A DNA stretch of 64,000 bases, taken from contig CAUYUJ010004322.1 of NCBI GenBank assembly GCA_963575745.1, positions 1 to 64,000 on the forward strand. The letters run 5' to 3'. The number at the start of each line of letters is the position of its first letter. Position 1 is the first letter of the stretch. Below are positions 29,315 through 41,440 of this stretch, in pieces. This stretch comes from Prorocentrum cordatum. Its lineage: Eukaryota; Sar; Dinophyceae; Prorocentrales; Prorocentraceae. Position numbers and translations under genes: made by a program. Under the pieces are notes generated by a model that saw only the letters and a program-made list of their open reading frames with translations, was not told the DNA's origin and made no database searches.

Positions 29315-29690
29315 CACCCTGCGTGGAGCAATCTACGTGGTGCAATATGTGTGGTGAATGTGTGCTGTACAATCCATGTTGTGCAACCTATGTGGTGCAG
29401 TGGAAGTGGTGTGAACTATGACGTGCACTATATGTTGTGCGCACTCCATGTGGAACAGTCGATGTGGTGCAAGATATTTGGTGCAATCTATGTTGTGCGA
29501 CCTGTGTGGATCATTACATGTGTGGCGCGACCTAAGTGCTGCAATCAACGTGGAACGGTTGTACAATCAACGTTGTGTATCATATGTTTGCGACCGTGCA
29601 ATCTATGAGGTGCGATATAGGTTGTGCAGTTTAAGTGCAGCAGTTTATGTGGTGCAATCTATGTTGTGCAATTCATTTCTGTTCGCAGTG
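29315..29690. repeat. 14-16 bp minisatellite GTGCAATCTATGTTGT
   Basis: Degenerate units of GTGGTGCAATCTATGT follow one another. The same family recurs at about 32560-32580, 34205-34290 and 35655-35800, always at the edge of the large repeat units of this region. Confidence 0.85.
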
Positions 29691-29699
29691 AGTTGTCCA

Positions 29700-31260
29700 C
29701 TCCACTGCTCGCGCAAACATCCCACCCACCCACCCGCAACTTGTTTTGCAAAATCTCTTAAGACCGTGACGGTGGGTACCACATGGCACTTGGCAACACC
29801 AGCGACGCGACGACAGCGACAACGACGATGACGACGCCGCCGACAACGACTACGACGACACCGACGACGTCTCCAACGACTTCGACGACGCCGACAACGA
29901 CGACGACGACGACACCGACGACGACGACGACGACCGACGCCGACGACGACGACGATGACAACGACGACGACGATGACGACGCCGACGACGACGATAACGA
30001 CGACACCGACGACGACGACGACGTCAACGACGCCGACGACGACGACGACGGCGGCGACGACGACGACGCCGACGTCGACGACGACGCAGACGACAACGAC
30101 GCCGACGCCGACGACGACGACGAAGACGACGACGACGTCGCCAACGAAGACAACGAGGAAGGCGGGAGGACGACGACGGCGACAACGACGACAACGACGA
30201 GGGATGAGGGAGGACGGCGACGACGCGAACGACGAAGAAGGAGGAAGGACGACGACGCCGACGACGGCAACGACGAGGGAGGAGGGAAGACGACGACGAC
30301 AACAACAACGACGACGACGACGACGGCGACGAAATAGGAGGGACGACGACGAGACGCAGACGACGGACGACGACGACGACGAGGGAGGAGGAGGAAGGAC
30401 GACCACGGCGACAACGACGACGGAAACGACCACGACGCCAAAGAGGACGACGACGACGAACACGAGGACAGACAGAGGACAACGTAGGCGACGACGACGA
30501 CGACAACGACGCGGGAGGAGGGAGGACGGCGACGACGACGACGACGCAAGTGCGCGCGCGCACGCTTTTGTTGAACATCCGTGTTGCGAAACCCTGGGCT
30601 TTTGTAGGTTTTTTGGACGCACGATTTTGAAATCCTTCCGAAACCGATGGGCTTTGAAGGTTTACGACATACGCCCGCGACGACGCGCGCGTCTGCACTT
30701 CGTGCCATTTTTTGCAGAGGATTCTCGCGACGGCACACGCGCAAGGGCGTTCGACAGATTTCGACATGAGCGCGCGCGAAGCCCGTTTGGTAGCATTTTG
30801 TGAATATCTTGAAAAACCAATGGTTTTCTTAAGATTTCGCAAGAGCTTTTGTGGAAGCTTTTTTAGCAACTCTGTGTTGCGAAACCATGTGTTTGTGTAT
30901 GTGTTTTGGAAACTCGATTGCGAAATCCTTCCCGCACCGAAGGTTTTCGAAGTATTTCGTCATGCGCGCGCGACGACGCGCGCGTGTGCACTTCGTCTCA
31001 TTTGTTGCAAGGGATTCGTGAAAAAGTGCTATGTTAGAACAAAACATGTCACTGCATAGTGTTTTTTTACAAGGGAACCGCAGGGGGGGAACCCGGCCTG
31101 GCTGGGATGATATGATTTCATATTTCGGATGGACGAGTGTGCAGAATATATATGAAATCATACTATCCCAGGGGGAACCGATAAGTCTGGGGGGGGGGGT
31201 AGAGTCTATTCTGTTTTTAGAAAGGAGAGCCTATGATGTGCAATCCACTCTGCTGAACTT
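29700..31260. repeat. Large duplicated segment, copy 1 (with (ACG)n core)
   Basis: The segment starts CACTGCTCGCGCAAACATCC and runs through an (ACG/CGA)n microsatellite (about 29810-30545), two copies of a 293-bp unit (GTGTTGCGAAAC at 30581 and 30874) with GCGCGCGACGACGCGCGCG inverted-repeat cores, and a terminal block with CCCAGGGGGAACCGATAAGT near 31168. Copy 2 at 31268-32560 repeats the same order. Poly-Thr/Asp/Arg/Val translations are repeat artefacts. Confidence 0.9.
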
Positions 31261-31267
31261 GAAGTCG

Positions 31268-32560
31268 TCATCCCCACTGCTCGCGCAAACATCCCACCCA
31301 CCCACCCGCAACTTGGTTTGCAAAACCTCTTAAGACCGACTGCGACGACACCGACGACAACGACTAGGACGACACCGACGACGTCCCCGACGACTTCGAC
31401 GACGACAACGACGCCGACGCCGACGACGACGAAAACGACGACGACGACGCCAACGAAGGCGACGACGAGGGAGGAGGAAGGACGACGACGGCGACAACGA
31501 CGACAACAACGACAACGACGAGGGAGAAGGGAGGACGGCGACGACGCGAACGACGACGAAGGAGGAAGGACGGTGACGCCGACGACGACAACGACGAGGG
31601 AGGAGGGAAGACGACGACGACAACGACGACGACGACGACGGCGACGAAATAGGAAGGACGACGACGAGACGCCGACGACGGACGACGACGACGACGTGGG
31701 AGGAGGAGGATGAAGGACGACCACGGCGACAACGACGACGGAAACGACCACGACGCCAAAGAGGACGACGACGACGAACACGAGAAAAGACAGAGGACGA
31801 CGTAGGCGACGACGACGACGACGACGACGCGGGAGGAGGGAGGACGGCGACGACGACGACGACGACGACGTAAGAGCGCGCGCGCACGCTCTTGTTGAAA
31901 ATCCGTGTTGCGAAACCCTGGGCTTTTGTAGGTTTCTTGGACGCACGATTTTGAAATCCTTCCGAAACCGATGGGTTTTGAAGGTTTACGACATACGCCC
32001 GCGACGACGCGCGCGTCTGCACTTCGTGTCATTTTTTGCAGAGGATTCTCGCGACGGCACACGCGCAAGGGCGTTCGACAGATTTCGACACGCGCGCGCG
32101 CGAAGCCCGTTTGGTAGCATTTTTGAGAAAATCTTGAAAAACCAATGGTTTCCTTGAGATTTCGCAAAAGCTCGCGCGGAAGTTTTTTTGCAAATCAGTG
32201 TTGCGAAACCATGTGTTTTTGTATGTTTTTTTGTGGGAACTCGATTGCGAAATCCTTCCGGCACCGAAGGTTTTTAAAGGATTTCGGCATGCGCGCGCGA
32301 CGACGCGCGCGTGTGCACTTCGTCCCATTTTTTGCAAGGGATTCGTGAACAAATGTTACGTTTAAACAAAACATGTCACCGCATAGTATTTTTGACAAGG
32401 GAACCTCAGGGGGGGGAAACCGGCCTGCCTGGGATGGTACGACTTCATATTTAGGACGGACGAGTGTGCAGAAAATATATGAAATCATATTATCCCAGGG
32501 GGAACCGATAAGTCCGGGGGGGGTAGAGTCTATTGTCTTTTTCAGAAAGGAGAGTCAACG
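31268..32560. repeat. Large duplicated segment, copy 2
   Basis: Same sequence of blocks as 29700-31260 with a shorter (ACG)n core (about 31330-31875). The 293-bp units start at GTGTTGCGAAAC 31905 and 32198, and the AACCGATAAGTCCGG block is at about 32501. Unique parts are roughly 90% identical to copy 1 by eye. Confidence 0.9.
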
Positions 32561-32579
32561 TTGAGCAATCTACGTGGTG

Positions 32580-34737
32580 CGATTGCGATCGCTGCTTGGC
32601 TCTGGCTGGCGCATCGCTGCGACCGCGCTAGCGCGCGCATGCTCTCGCGCAGATCGGCCCGCTTGTTTGTCTCGACCGACGCGGTTCGGTGGCGCTGACC
32701 ACTGGGAACGTTTCAGCACGTTTCTCAGGCCGCGCTGACTGTCGGGCAGTTCAGTGCGAGTCGGTGATTCGGGCGGGCGCGGTATGATGGCGATGTCGAC
32801 AGCGGCAGTCACGGTGACGATATTGGCGATGCTGGTGACAAGGAGGACAGTGACCACGGCATGGGCAAACGACGCCGATGCTGATCACGCCGCTGGCGAT
32901 GGTGGTGTCCACGTGCGCGCGCTTAAGGCTTTGGAGAGATTTCGACATGCGCGCGCGGCCGACGGTCGCGAGTGCCCCACATGGTTTTTTGTGTAAGGGA
33001 TGGTGCCCGCCCAGCACGCGCACAAGGGCTGTTGAATGATTTCGACATGCGCGCGTGAGGGGCCCGCTTGGTCGCATTGCATGAAAATGTTGAGAAGTTA
33101 TGGCTTTTGGACAGAAGTTGCAAGTGCACGCGTACTTTTTCCATATGTCAGAATTATAGGTTTTTGATACAACATGTTTCGGGACTCGATTTTTAAAAAG
33201 GCTTGCGCAATCCATTTTTGTTTTGTTTTGATGGATCCATGAATGCGCGCGCGACGACGCGCGCGTGTACCATTTCTTCCCTTTCTTCAAAAGGGTTCTT
33301 GCAAACTGATGGTTTTCGAAAAGCGAGTGCGCAATCATAGCTTTCTTTGACGAGGATGGTGGTGGGGGGAAGCCGGTTCGGATGATATGAATACAAATTC
33401 ATGTTTAGAATGAGCGATGAGGCAAGACCACATGTAAGTTGCACGTCTCCAGGGTGGGTAAGCAATCTTGGGTATTCGGTGGGAATCAGACTTCCCTTTT
33501 AGACCAGAGAGTTCAGGTTCTGCATTTTTTTTGGTCCGCGGTGAATTGTGCGCGGTCATCTCGCCAGTAACCTGGCTTGCAAAACTCAGGCGGTGGCGAC
33601 TGCGATGATTGTTTGGCGCTGGCTGGCGCATTGCTGCGACCGCGTTGGCGCGCGCAGGCTCTCGCGCAAGAGCGTCCGGCTAGTCTGGCGCGACCGACGC
33701 GGCCGCGGTTGCGCTGACCGCTGGAGATTTCCCAACGCCTCTTGCAGGCCGCGCAAACGCACCAACACTTCAGTGCGAGTCGGTGACATCGGGCGGGCAT
33801 GGTATCATGGCGGCGTCGACAACGGCAGACACAAGACTGATAGTACCGATGCTTGTGACGAGGATGACGGTGACGACGGCAAGGCCAATGACGGCGCCAA
33901 TGCTGAGCACGCTGATGGGCGCGCGCGTCGTAGTTTTTGGGCGAGGACGGGGGGTCGGGGGCTTGGCGGGGCTAGCTGGGATGGTGGGGGCTCATATTCA
34001 GAGTGAGCGGTGGGGCAGAATCGTTTGTGAATCGCACATCTTCATGCGGGGGGGAGCTTGCGGGTTGCGGTGGGGTGGTGGTTTGGTAGATCCGAATGCG
34101 TTTTCAGAATGGATAACTCACGGGTTGCGTTTGATTCGGTGCAAGCCACCCTGCCGAACTTGCAGCCGTCAGTGAAAAGCCCCGAGTTCTTTTGTAGGAA
34201 TAAACCAATGCGGTGCGAAATCTACGTTGAGCAGTTTAAGTGGTGTAATCGATGTGGGGCAACCTATGTGGTGCAATTGGCTATCCTGCACCGCGCTTGA
34301 CCACCCCCCATGCTCTTGCACACATCCCGCAACTTGGTTAGCAAATCCCATGCGGCGGCGATTGCGATGAGTGCTTGGCGTTGGCTGGTGCATCCTTGCG
34401 GCCGCACCAACCCAAACACGCGCGCGCAGCGGCCAGCTAGTTTGTCGCGACCGACGCGGCCGCGCTGGCTCTGACCGCTGGGCACATCCCAGCGGGCACT
34501 TCAGTCCGAGTCGGCGACTTGGGCGGGCGCGGTATCATGGCGACGCCGACAGCGGTAGACGCGATGATGATAGAAGCGGTGCTGGTGACGATGTTGACAA
34601 CGACGGCGGCGCGGCCAGTGCGGGCGCATATGTTGATCACGCCCGCGACGATGGCGGCGTCCTCGCGTCGGTGATGAAGGTTTTGGAGGAGTTCACCATG
34701 CGCACGCGGCCGACGCGCGAGAGTGGCCCGCATGGTA
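32580..34737. repeat. Three dispersed copies of a 350-410 bp repeat
   Basis: Copies at about 32580-32990, 33595-33945 and 34355-34737 share TTGGCGCTGGCTGGCGCAT, CGACCGACGCGGCCGCG, TTCAGTGCGAGTCGGTGA and GCGCGGTATCATGGCG in the same order. Between them lie variants of the GGATGGACGAGTG and GCGCGCGACGACGCGCG blocks seen in the 29.7-32.5 kb repeats. Short open frames inside are not conserved between copies, so no gene is called. Confidence 0.85.
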
Positions 34738-34854
34738 TTATGTTGTTGTTGGCACGGATCGTGCCCCCCAAGCGCGCGCGCAAGGGCGTGCGAATCATCT
34801 CGGCATGCGGCGCCACAAGCCCGTCTTCAGAACTCGCAAGAGCGCGGGCGCACG

Positions 34855-34876
34855 TTTTTTTTTTTTTTTTTTTTTT

Positions 34877-34919
<43 letters not shown>
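34855..34919. repeat. Poly(T) tract, 65 nt
   Basis: 65 T with a single A at 34878. It may be the poly(A) tail of a minus-strand retroposed RNA, but the neighbouring DNA (34920 onward) is another copy of the dispersed GTTGCGAAACC repeat. Confidence 0.95.
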
Positions 34920-34920
<1 letters not shown>

Positions 34921-35009
34921 AAAATGGATGTTGCGAAACCATTTGCTTTTACATGTGTTTCGGGCGCTCGGTGCTGAAATCGCTGCGGCGCCGGGTTTCT
35001 TTGGGATAT

Positions 35010-35560
35010 GTTTATGTATATGTATATGAATGTATGTATATGTATATATATATACATATACATATATACATATATGTATATATGTATATACATATATACG
35101 ATTTCGGCATATGCGCGCGACGACGCGCGCGCACGCATTTCTTTGTGTGTTCGTTATGAACGTTTTTTTTTGGGGGGGAACACATTTCGCGACGGCACGC
35201 GCGCAAAAGGCGACCGAAGGATTTCGACATGCGCGTGCGAAACCCATGTGGTAGCATTTGAATGATGCAGCCACAGTGGTTTCCGCATTGAGTCGCAAGA
35301 GCGCGCGCGCAAGTTTTGTTTGGAAATCCGTGTTGCGAAACTATGTGGATTTTGTTTGGTCACTCGGTTCAGAAGTCGTTACGAAACCGACGGTTTTTGA
35401 AGTATTTCGGCGACGTGCGCGCGCGACGGCACGCGTGTATGCACTTTGTTCCATCTTTTGCAAAAAATGATTTCCGAATATTTTTTTTGCGGAGGATGGC
35501 GAGGGGGGGCCGTGTCCGTTGGGCTGGGAGTGTTGCGTGAATTCATATTTCGGATGGACC
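35010..35560. repeat. (ATATGT)n microsatellite and further GCGCGCGACGACGCGCGC repeat units
   Basis: 35010-35100 is TATATG/CATATA microsatellite. 35108-35560 holds two more diverged copies of the 293-bp family, with inverted-repeat cores at about 35112-35131 and 35415-35438 and GTTGCGAAAC at about 34932 and 35332. Confidence 0.85.
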
Positions 35561-35589
35561 ATGGGGCAAAACCATTTGTGAATTGTTTA

Positions 35590-35945
35590 TCCCCAGGGGG
35601 ACCGATAAGTCTGGCCTCGGGAAGGTGGCGGAGTCTATTGTTTTCTGCAAAAGGATGATAAATGTGGCGCGGTCTGTGATGTGCAGTTTGGTGTGGCGCG
35701 CAATACATGTGGTGCAACCTATGTGGTAAAACATTGGATGTGCAATGTACGTTGTGCAGTCTATGCTGTGCAATCTATGTTGTGCAATCCATGTGGGACG
35801 GCGACGGGGCGGCGACGACGGCAACAAGTGCGGCGACCGACAGACAGGCCCACACGACGGGCGGCGACGAGGCGGCGAAGGCGGCAACAAACGCGGCGAC
35901 CGACAGACAGGCTCTGACGACGGGCGGCGACGATGCGGCGCCGAC
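35590..35945. repeat. Terminal block, 14-bp minisatellite and about 60-bp GGCGGCGACGA repeat
   Basis: CCCCAGGGGGACCGATAAGTC (about 35591) marks the end of the higher-order repeat. 35655-35800 carries the GTGCAATCTATGT minisatellite. 35799-35945 has two and a half copies of a 57-63 bp unit ending GCGACCGACAGACAGGC. Confidence 0.82.
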
Positions 35946-36279
35946 AAACATGCCCCTAAAAGAAAACACTGTTTCGAGAAAGTGACCTCCCTCCACTGTC
36001 CCTTCCCCTTTTCTCCCCTTTCTTTCCTCCCCTTGAGGCGGATGGGAGGAGGATGCTCCAACTGTTTTCCGCCTTCGATTTTCCAGTGGGACCACGTCAT
36101 CAGGGAAACGGGCGGAGGGAGGCAGTTTGATTGCTCCAAATTGTCTCTGGCACGGCACAGGGCTCCACGGTGGATCCTGACACCCTTGTCCCCCTCTGCT
36201 GCCTCTCTCCCCCTCGACGTCCTAAGAACTTCCAAGAGCCATGTACAACCCTCATCCCTCTATCTTCCTCCCTCCTTTT
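35946..36279. other. No gene seen
   Basis: Mixed-composition spacer without a convincing open frame or repeat. Confidence 0.45.
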
Positions 36280-37150
36280 CCATTCTCCTTCATTTTCCGC
36301 CTCCTCCTACTCGTCCTTCTTCTTCTCCTTCTCCTCCTCCTCCTCCTACTCGTCCTCCTCCTTCTCCTCCTCCTCCTACTCCTCCTCCATCTCCTCCTCC
36401 TCCTCCTCCTCCTCCTCCTCCTCCTCCTCCTCCTCTTTAGAGCCTCGCCCTATACGTGGTTCCCGCCCAATCGTGGGGGGCGCGCTTTCCCACCGTGTAT
36501 GCGGCAAACGTCGTCTCGTGACGAACTCATTCGGCTACGCTTGCTTCTCTCTCCTCTTTCCATCCTCCTCCCTTCTCCCTCCATCTTCCTCCCTGAATCC
36601 TCTTGCCTCCACCTCCCTCCTCCCTCCTCCCTCCTCCCTCCTCCCGTCTCCTTCCCCATTCCTCCCTGCACGGGGCCAGATGCTCGACCTCCCCGACAGC
36701 GCCGGCGTGGAATGCCGCGTCAGCCTCTCGGGGGTGGCGTCACAGGCGATGGGAAGGCCACGCGCTCCACGACGACGACGACGAAGTCGTCCTGGGATGT
36801 GGCCAGGGAGGTTGGGGGATGATGCGGAAGGATGAGGAGGAGGAAGAGGAAGAGGAAGAGGAGGAGGAGGAGGAGGAGGAGGAGGAGGAGGAGGAGGAGG
36901 AGGAGGAAGAGGGGGAGGGCGAAGAGGAGAAGGAGGAGAAGGAGAAAGAGGAGGAAGAGGAGGAGGAGGAGGAGACGGAGGGGGAGGAGGAGGAGGAGGA
37001 AGAACAGTAGCAGGAGCAGGAGGAGCAGGAGTGTGATGAGGAAGAGGCGAAAGGAAACATGATGAGGCGGAGGAGGAGGAGGAGGAGGAGGAGGAGGAGG
37101 AGGAGGAGGAGGAGGAGAGGAGGAGGAGGAGGAGGAGGAGGAGGATGGGG
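36280..37150. repeat. (TCC)n tract and inverted (GGA)n tract
   Basis: The + strand is nearly pure pyrimidine, (CTC)n/(TCC)n, at about 36295-36437 and nearly pure purine, (GGA)n/(GAG)n, at about 36830-37150. The two tracts are complementary in opposite orientation, separated by about 390 bp of unique sequence. No ORF inside is protein-like. Confidence 0.9.
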
Positions 37151-37489
37151 AGGAGGATGGGTGATGTTGAGGGATGATGTGGGAGGACGTGGCGGAGAAG
37201 AATGATAAGGTTGAGGACAAAGAGAGGGGGGGTTGGAAGAGGAGGAGGAGGAGTAGGGATGAGCAGGGTGGGGAGGGGAGTCAGACGGAGGGGGAGGGAG
37301 AGTGAGTAGGGATGACAATCAGGAATCAGTTGCGGAAACTTTGGTGGGCAGGAATGAGGCAGGAAGAGGGATGAGGGAGAAGAAATGAAGTCCCTTGGGT
37401 CATCCTGGGGCGAACGGTCGCTCGGGCCGTCTTGTTCTGTGAAAGCCTAGGAATCGAAGCTGCTACATAAATACGTTTTCCCGAGCGGG
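37151..37489. other. No gene seen
   Basis: G-rich spacer trailing out of the purine tract. Confidence 0.45.
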
Positions 37490-37700
37490 TGGGACGACTT
37501 TTACGTCGTGGGACCCTTTGGGGGGTGCTCTTGGAGGCCTCTTGGGACGTGTTGGACGCCTCGTGGGCCGTCTGGAGGCCATTTGGAGCGTTGTGGGCCG
37601 ATCGGTCGGCGACTCGGGGCCCTCTTGGACCTTGTTGGGTGTCTTTGGGGCCGTCTGGGAGCCACCAGGTAGCACCAGAAGGGCCTGGATCCACCCTCGA
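37490..37700. repeat. GGCCTCTTGGG-type minisatellite, second locus
   Basis: CTCTTGGAGGCCTCTTGGGA and related units repeat as at 1-540. Confidence 0.7.
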
Positions 37701-38414
37701 CGCTCTCCCTGGGGGGTCGTCCAGGGCCCGGGGATGGGGTCAAATTCCTGATTTGGGGTCCCCCGGGGGGGGGGGGGGGGAAGACGGGGGAGAATAATTT
37801 CACACGCCTGGAGACACACAAAGGGTCGGCGGATAACGCATAGGTCTCACGTCATCTGCTATATGCCAAGTGGTGTCGCGTGATGATTTCGTATGGGTGT
37901 CCAATGGAAGGTCACATATTGTTTTACATGAAAAATGTGTATTGGTTCCCGTGAGCATCCATATTTGCTGTACAAGATGAATTCATAGTGGGGCTCCTGT
38001 GATATTGCAAGGGATTCGCATGATTCTTCAGGCTTCCGCCACATCCGCCGACCCCTTGGATTTTCCCCGGGATCGTTCACCACAGCTTCCTTGCAAACCG
38101 TGGGAAAATGAGGCTGTTCAGGGCCCGTCACAGCGAAAAGGGGAGCCGACATGGGTCGCAAACTGGCCCAGAGGACTTCCAGACGGCCCAAGCGAACCCC
38201 AAGACGGCACAGTGAGGTTTTTTGGGTTGTGTTTGGGGCCTTGCACGGGTGCAGGAGCCAGGGAAGTATGTTACACCCCGGAGACATCTTACGGTTGTCG
38301 GCGGTTTCCAAGCGGGATGTCCCGCTAACTGTTAATGTTCGGGGATGTTTGGGCTGACCTTGTCGATTGCAATGACGTCGTTGATGATCACGACACTGAT
38401 GACGATGATCGGCT

Positions 38415-38830
38415 CCCTCTCCTCCTCTCCTCCTCCCCCTGCTCCTCCCTCCTGCTCCTCTTCCTGCCTCTCCTCCTCTTCCTTCTCCTGCCCTTCCTCC
38501 TCCTCCTCCTCGTCCACGTCCTTCTTCCCTTCCCTTCCCCGCCTTCTTCTCCTCCTCCTTCTTGTCCTTCTCCTGCTGTTCCTCCTCCCGCCCTTCGTCC
38601 CTCTCCTCCTCCTCCTCCTCCTCCTCCTCCTCCCCTCCCCCGCCTTCTCCTCCTCCTTATCCCCCTTCCCTTGCAGGCCTTCTCCTCCTCTTCCTCCCCC
38701 TCCTTGTCCTCCCTCCTCTCCTCCTCCTCCTCCTGCTCCTCCTCCCCCCCCCCTTCTCCTCCTCCTCCTCCTCCTCCTCTTCTTCCTCTTCTTCCTCGTC
38801 CTCTTCCTCCTCTTCCTCCTCCTCCTCCGT
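38415..38830. repeat. (TCC)n-rich pyrimidine tract
   Basis: Interrupted CTC/TCC/CTT repeats. Leu/Ser/Pro or Glu/Arg/Gly translations are compositional, including the frame that happens to be open into the helicase. Confidence 0.92.
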
Positions 38831-40449
38831 CGTCCACTCGGGCCTTGCGTCGTCCACTCGAGCCAGCCGTGCGTTTTCGCGCGTGGGAGCCGATGGCCGC
38901 TGAGGATGATCGCTGAGTGTCAAGAAGATGAGAGGACAATCGGCAATTCGGAGCCGTTGCTGTGGATGCTGCGCGGAGGCCCAGGCACAGGGAAGAGCTT
39001 TCTGGTTGAGACCTCACGGAAACACGTGTTCGAGAGAGTCATGGGCTGGGAACACGGGCTGGACTTCCAAGTGGCTGCGTTGCAAGCTACGAACGCGTCC
39101 AGTCTGGATGGTCACACGTTGCACGCCGCGTTTGGGATGACTCCGCACGGTGCCAGCACGGAAACCAGTAAGAAACGCGGAGAGCCGGGTGCAAAGAAAG
39201 TAGAAGCAGCGAAGCGAATTCAACAGTGGCGTTGGCTCATCATCGACGAAATCAGTATGGTCAGTGCAAATTTTCTTGCAGAGCTGGATGCGCATTTGCG
39301 GTCTGTGATGTCGGCAGCGAGGCAAGGGAAGGTGGGTGCCGATAAGGTAGACAGTCCGCTTGGAGGTGTCAATGTGTTATTCTGCGGAGATTTCTACCAG
39401 TTGGAACCTCCCGGCGGAACTCCATTGAGTGCGATTCCGACGTCGTGGGTACGGAAGGCGAGGCAGTATGCGCCAGGCGCCGAAGAAGATCATGGTCAAT
39501 ACATCTTCTGGGGCGACGGGCCAGGGCCCGTGGCGGGGATGACGGAATTGGTAGAGTGCAAGCGCTTGGAAGAGAAGGACGAGTGGTTCCTGGGAGTACA
39601 AGATGAGTTCCGACGGGGAGCTCTGACTGACAGGACGCACCAGTTTCTGCATGGGAAACCTACGGACGTTCCAGGGTCTTGGTTGAATCAGAAGCCAATG
39701 TGTGGTTCGCAGGTCTGCATGCAGAACGTGGAAGCTATCGCAAAAGACAACGAGCTGGAGTGTGGACGCTGTGCAGAGGAAAGAATGCGTCGATGTCTCG
39801 TAGCCACTAGTGCCGCAGACGAACGGTTCGCACTTCCGTAGTTCGTCGGAGCCACTGCTATTTATCCCAATCAGGATGTGAAGTGCAAGGTAGCGCGGCA
39901 GCGGGCCGTAGACTGGGCTGCGTGCGAGAAGAAACAGAGTTCGTGGTTTTACGCGCGGGATAAGGCAACGCACGCGACGTATCAGGAAAGACCATACACC
40001 TCAGCAGACAAAGTGCGGTGGCTCGGATACCACGACAAGGCTTGTGCAGACATGCCAGGATGGTTACCGCTTGCCGTGGGCATGCCAGTTGTGCTGACGG
40101 ACCATTTGGACCGATCAGAGAGGCAATTGCTACGAGGGTGTCGAGCGACGATACACTCATGGGTGGTAGATGAAGAAGGAGAAGACGTGCAGGACATGTC
40201 GTCGAGAGTCCTGCGAAGGATGCCGAGACAAATCGTGCTGGACTTTCACACCGACAAGTGGACGCTCAAAAGCATGCCGGGGCCAGGGCTGTATCCCATA
40301 GTCCCTCTTGCTCGGACGTGGCATCTGGACTCGCATCGAAAGAAGCCCGCGTTGGGGGTGCGACGGATACAGTTTATAATGCTTTACGCTTCGCGTATCC
40401 CCACCGGCCCATCTCTCAGCAGCAACTCCTGCGAAGCATGCCGACAGTC

Positions 40450-40450
<1 letters not shown>

Positions 40451-40543
<93 letters not shown>
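40451..40543. repeat. Poly(T) tract, 93 nt
   Basis: Uninterrupted run of 93 T, or a poly(A) tail on the minus strand. Preceded by CATGCCGACAGTCG and followed by CGGGCGTGTTTCC. Confidence 0.97.
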
Positions 40544-40679
40544 CGGGCGTGTTTCCGCCTGCCCCCGCATATCTCCCCTGTTACTCCTTCCTCCCGCCCC
40601 CTTGCGCATCCTCCTTGTGGGGGGGGGGGGGGCGGGGGAAGGACGAGGCGGAGGAGGAGGGGGAGAAAGCGCGCCTCGT

Positions 40680-41190
40680 GGTTTGAGTCGTTTGGGGTTT
40701 CTCGTCCGGGTGCGAGTCGTTGGGGCCCTTCTTCCTGGTGTGAGTCGTTCGGGCTCTTCGTGGTGTGAGTCGTTCGGGCTCTTCGTCCTGGTGTGAGTCG
40801 TTCGGGCTTCTCGTGGTGTGAGTTGTTCGGGCTCCTCGTCCTGGTGTGAGTCGTTCGGGCCCCTCCTCCTGGTGTGACTCGTTCGGGCTCCTCGTGGTGT
40901 GAGTCGTTCGGGGCCCTCGTCGTGGTGTGAGTCGTTGGGGCTCCTCGTGGTGGCTTGTATGAGCGCTGCCCCTCCTCCTGGTGTGACTCGTTCGGGCTCC
41001 TCGTGGTGTGAGTCGTTCGAGGCCCGCGTCGTGGTGTGAGTCGTTCGGGCTCCTCGTGGTGTGAGTCGTTCGGGCGCCTCGTCCTGGTGTAAGTCGTGTG
41101 GGAACCTCCTTGTGGTGTGAGTCGTTCGGGCTCTTCGTGGTGTGAGTCGTTCGGGCCCCTCGCCTTGGTGTGAGTCGTTCGGGCTCCTCG
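40680..41190. repeat. About 24-bp minisatellite GTGAGTCGTTCGGGCTCCTC
   Basis: Some twenty tandem units alternate GTGGT and GTCCTGGT spacers (GTGAGTCGTTCGGGCTCCTCGTGGT type). Minus-strand Arg/Thr/His/Glu-rich translations are artefacts. Confidence 0.93.
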
Positions 41191-41440
41191 TGGGGCCTCT
41201 TGGGGGCCTCTTGGAGCCTTTTCGGGCCTCTTGGGGGCCTCCTGGGGGGCTTCTTGGGGGCGTCTTGGGGGCGTCTTGGGGCCTCTTGGGGCCTCTTGGG
41301 GCCTCTTGGGGGCCTCTTGGGGGCCTCTTGGGGGCCTCTTGGGGCCTCTTGGGGGCCTCTGGGGGGCCTCTTGGAGGCTTCTTGGGGGCCTCCTGGGGGC
41401 CTCTTGGGGCCATCTTGGGGCCTCTTGCGACCTCCTTTGA
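41190..41440. repeat. GGCCTCTTGGGG minisatellite, third locus
   Basis: Clean 10-14 bp units (GGGGCCTCTTGGGGGCCTCT) follow directly on the 24-bp minisatellite. Confidence 0.93.

Noticed and set aside
29645-30869. Poly-Val/Arg/Ser or poly-Thr/Asp proteins, also at 31206-32167
   Set aside because: They are (ACG)n repeats read in different frames and are not conserved outside the repeat.
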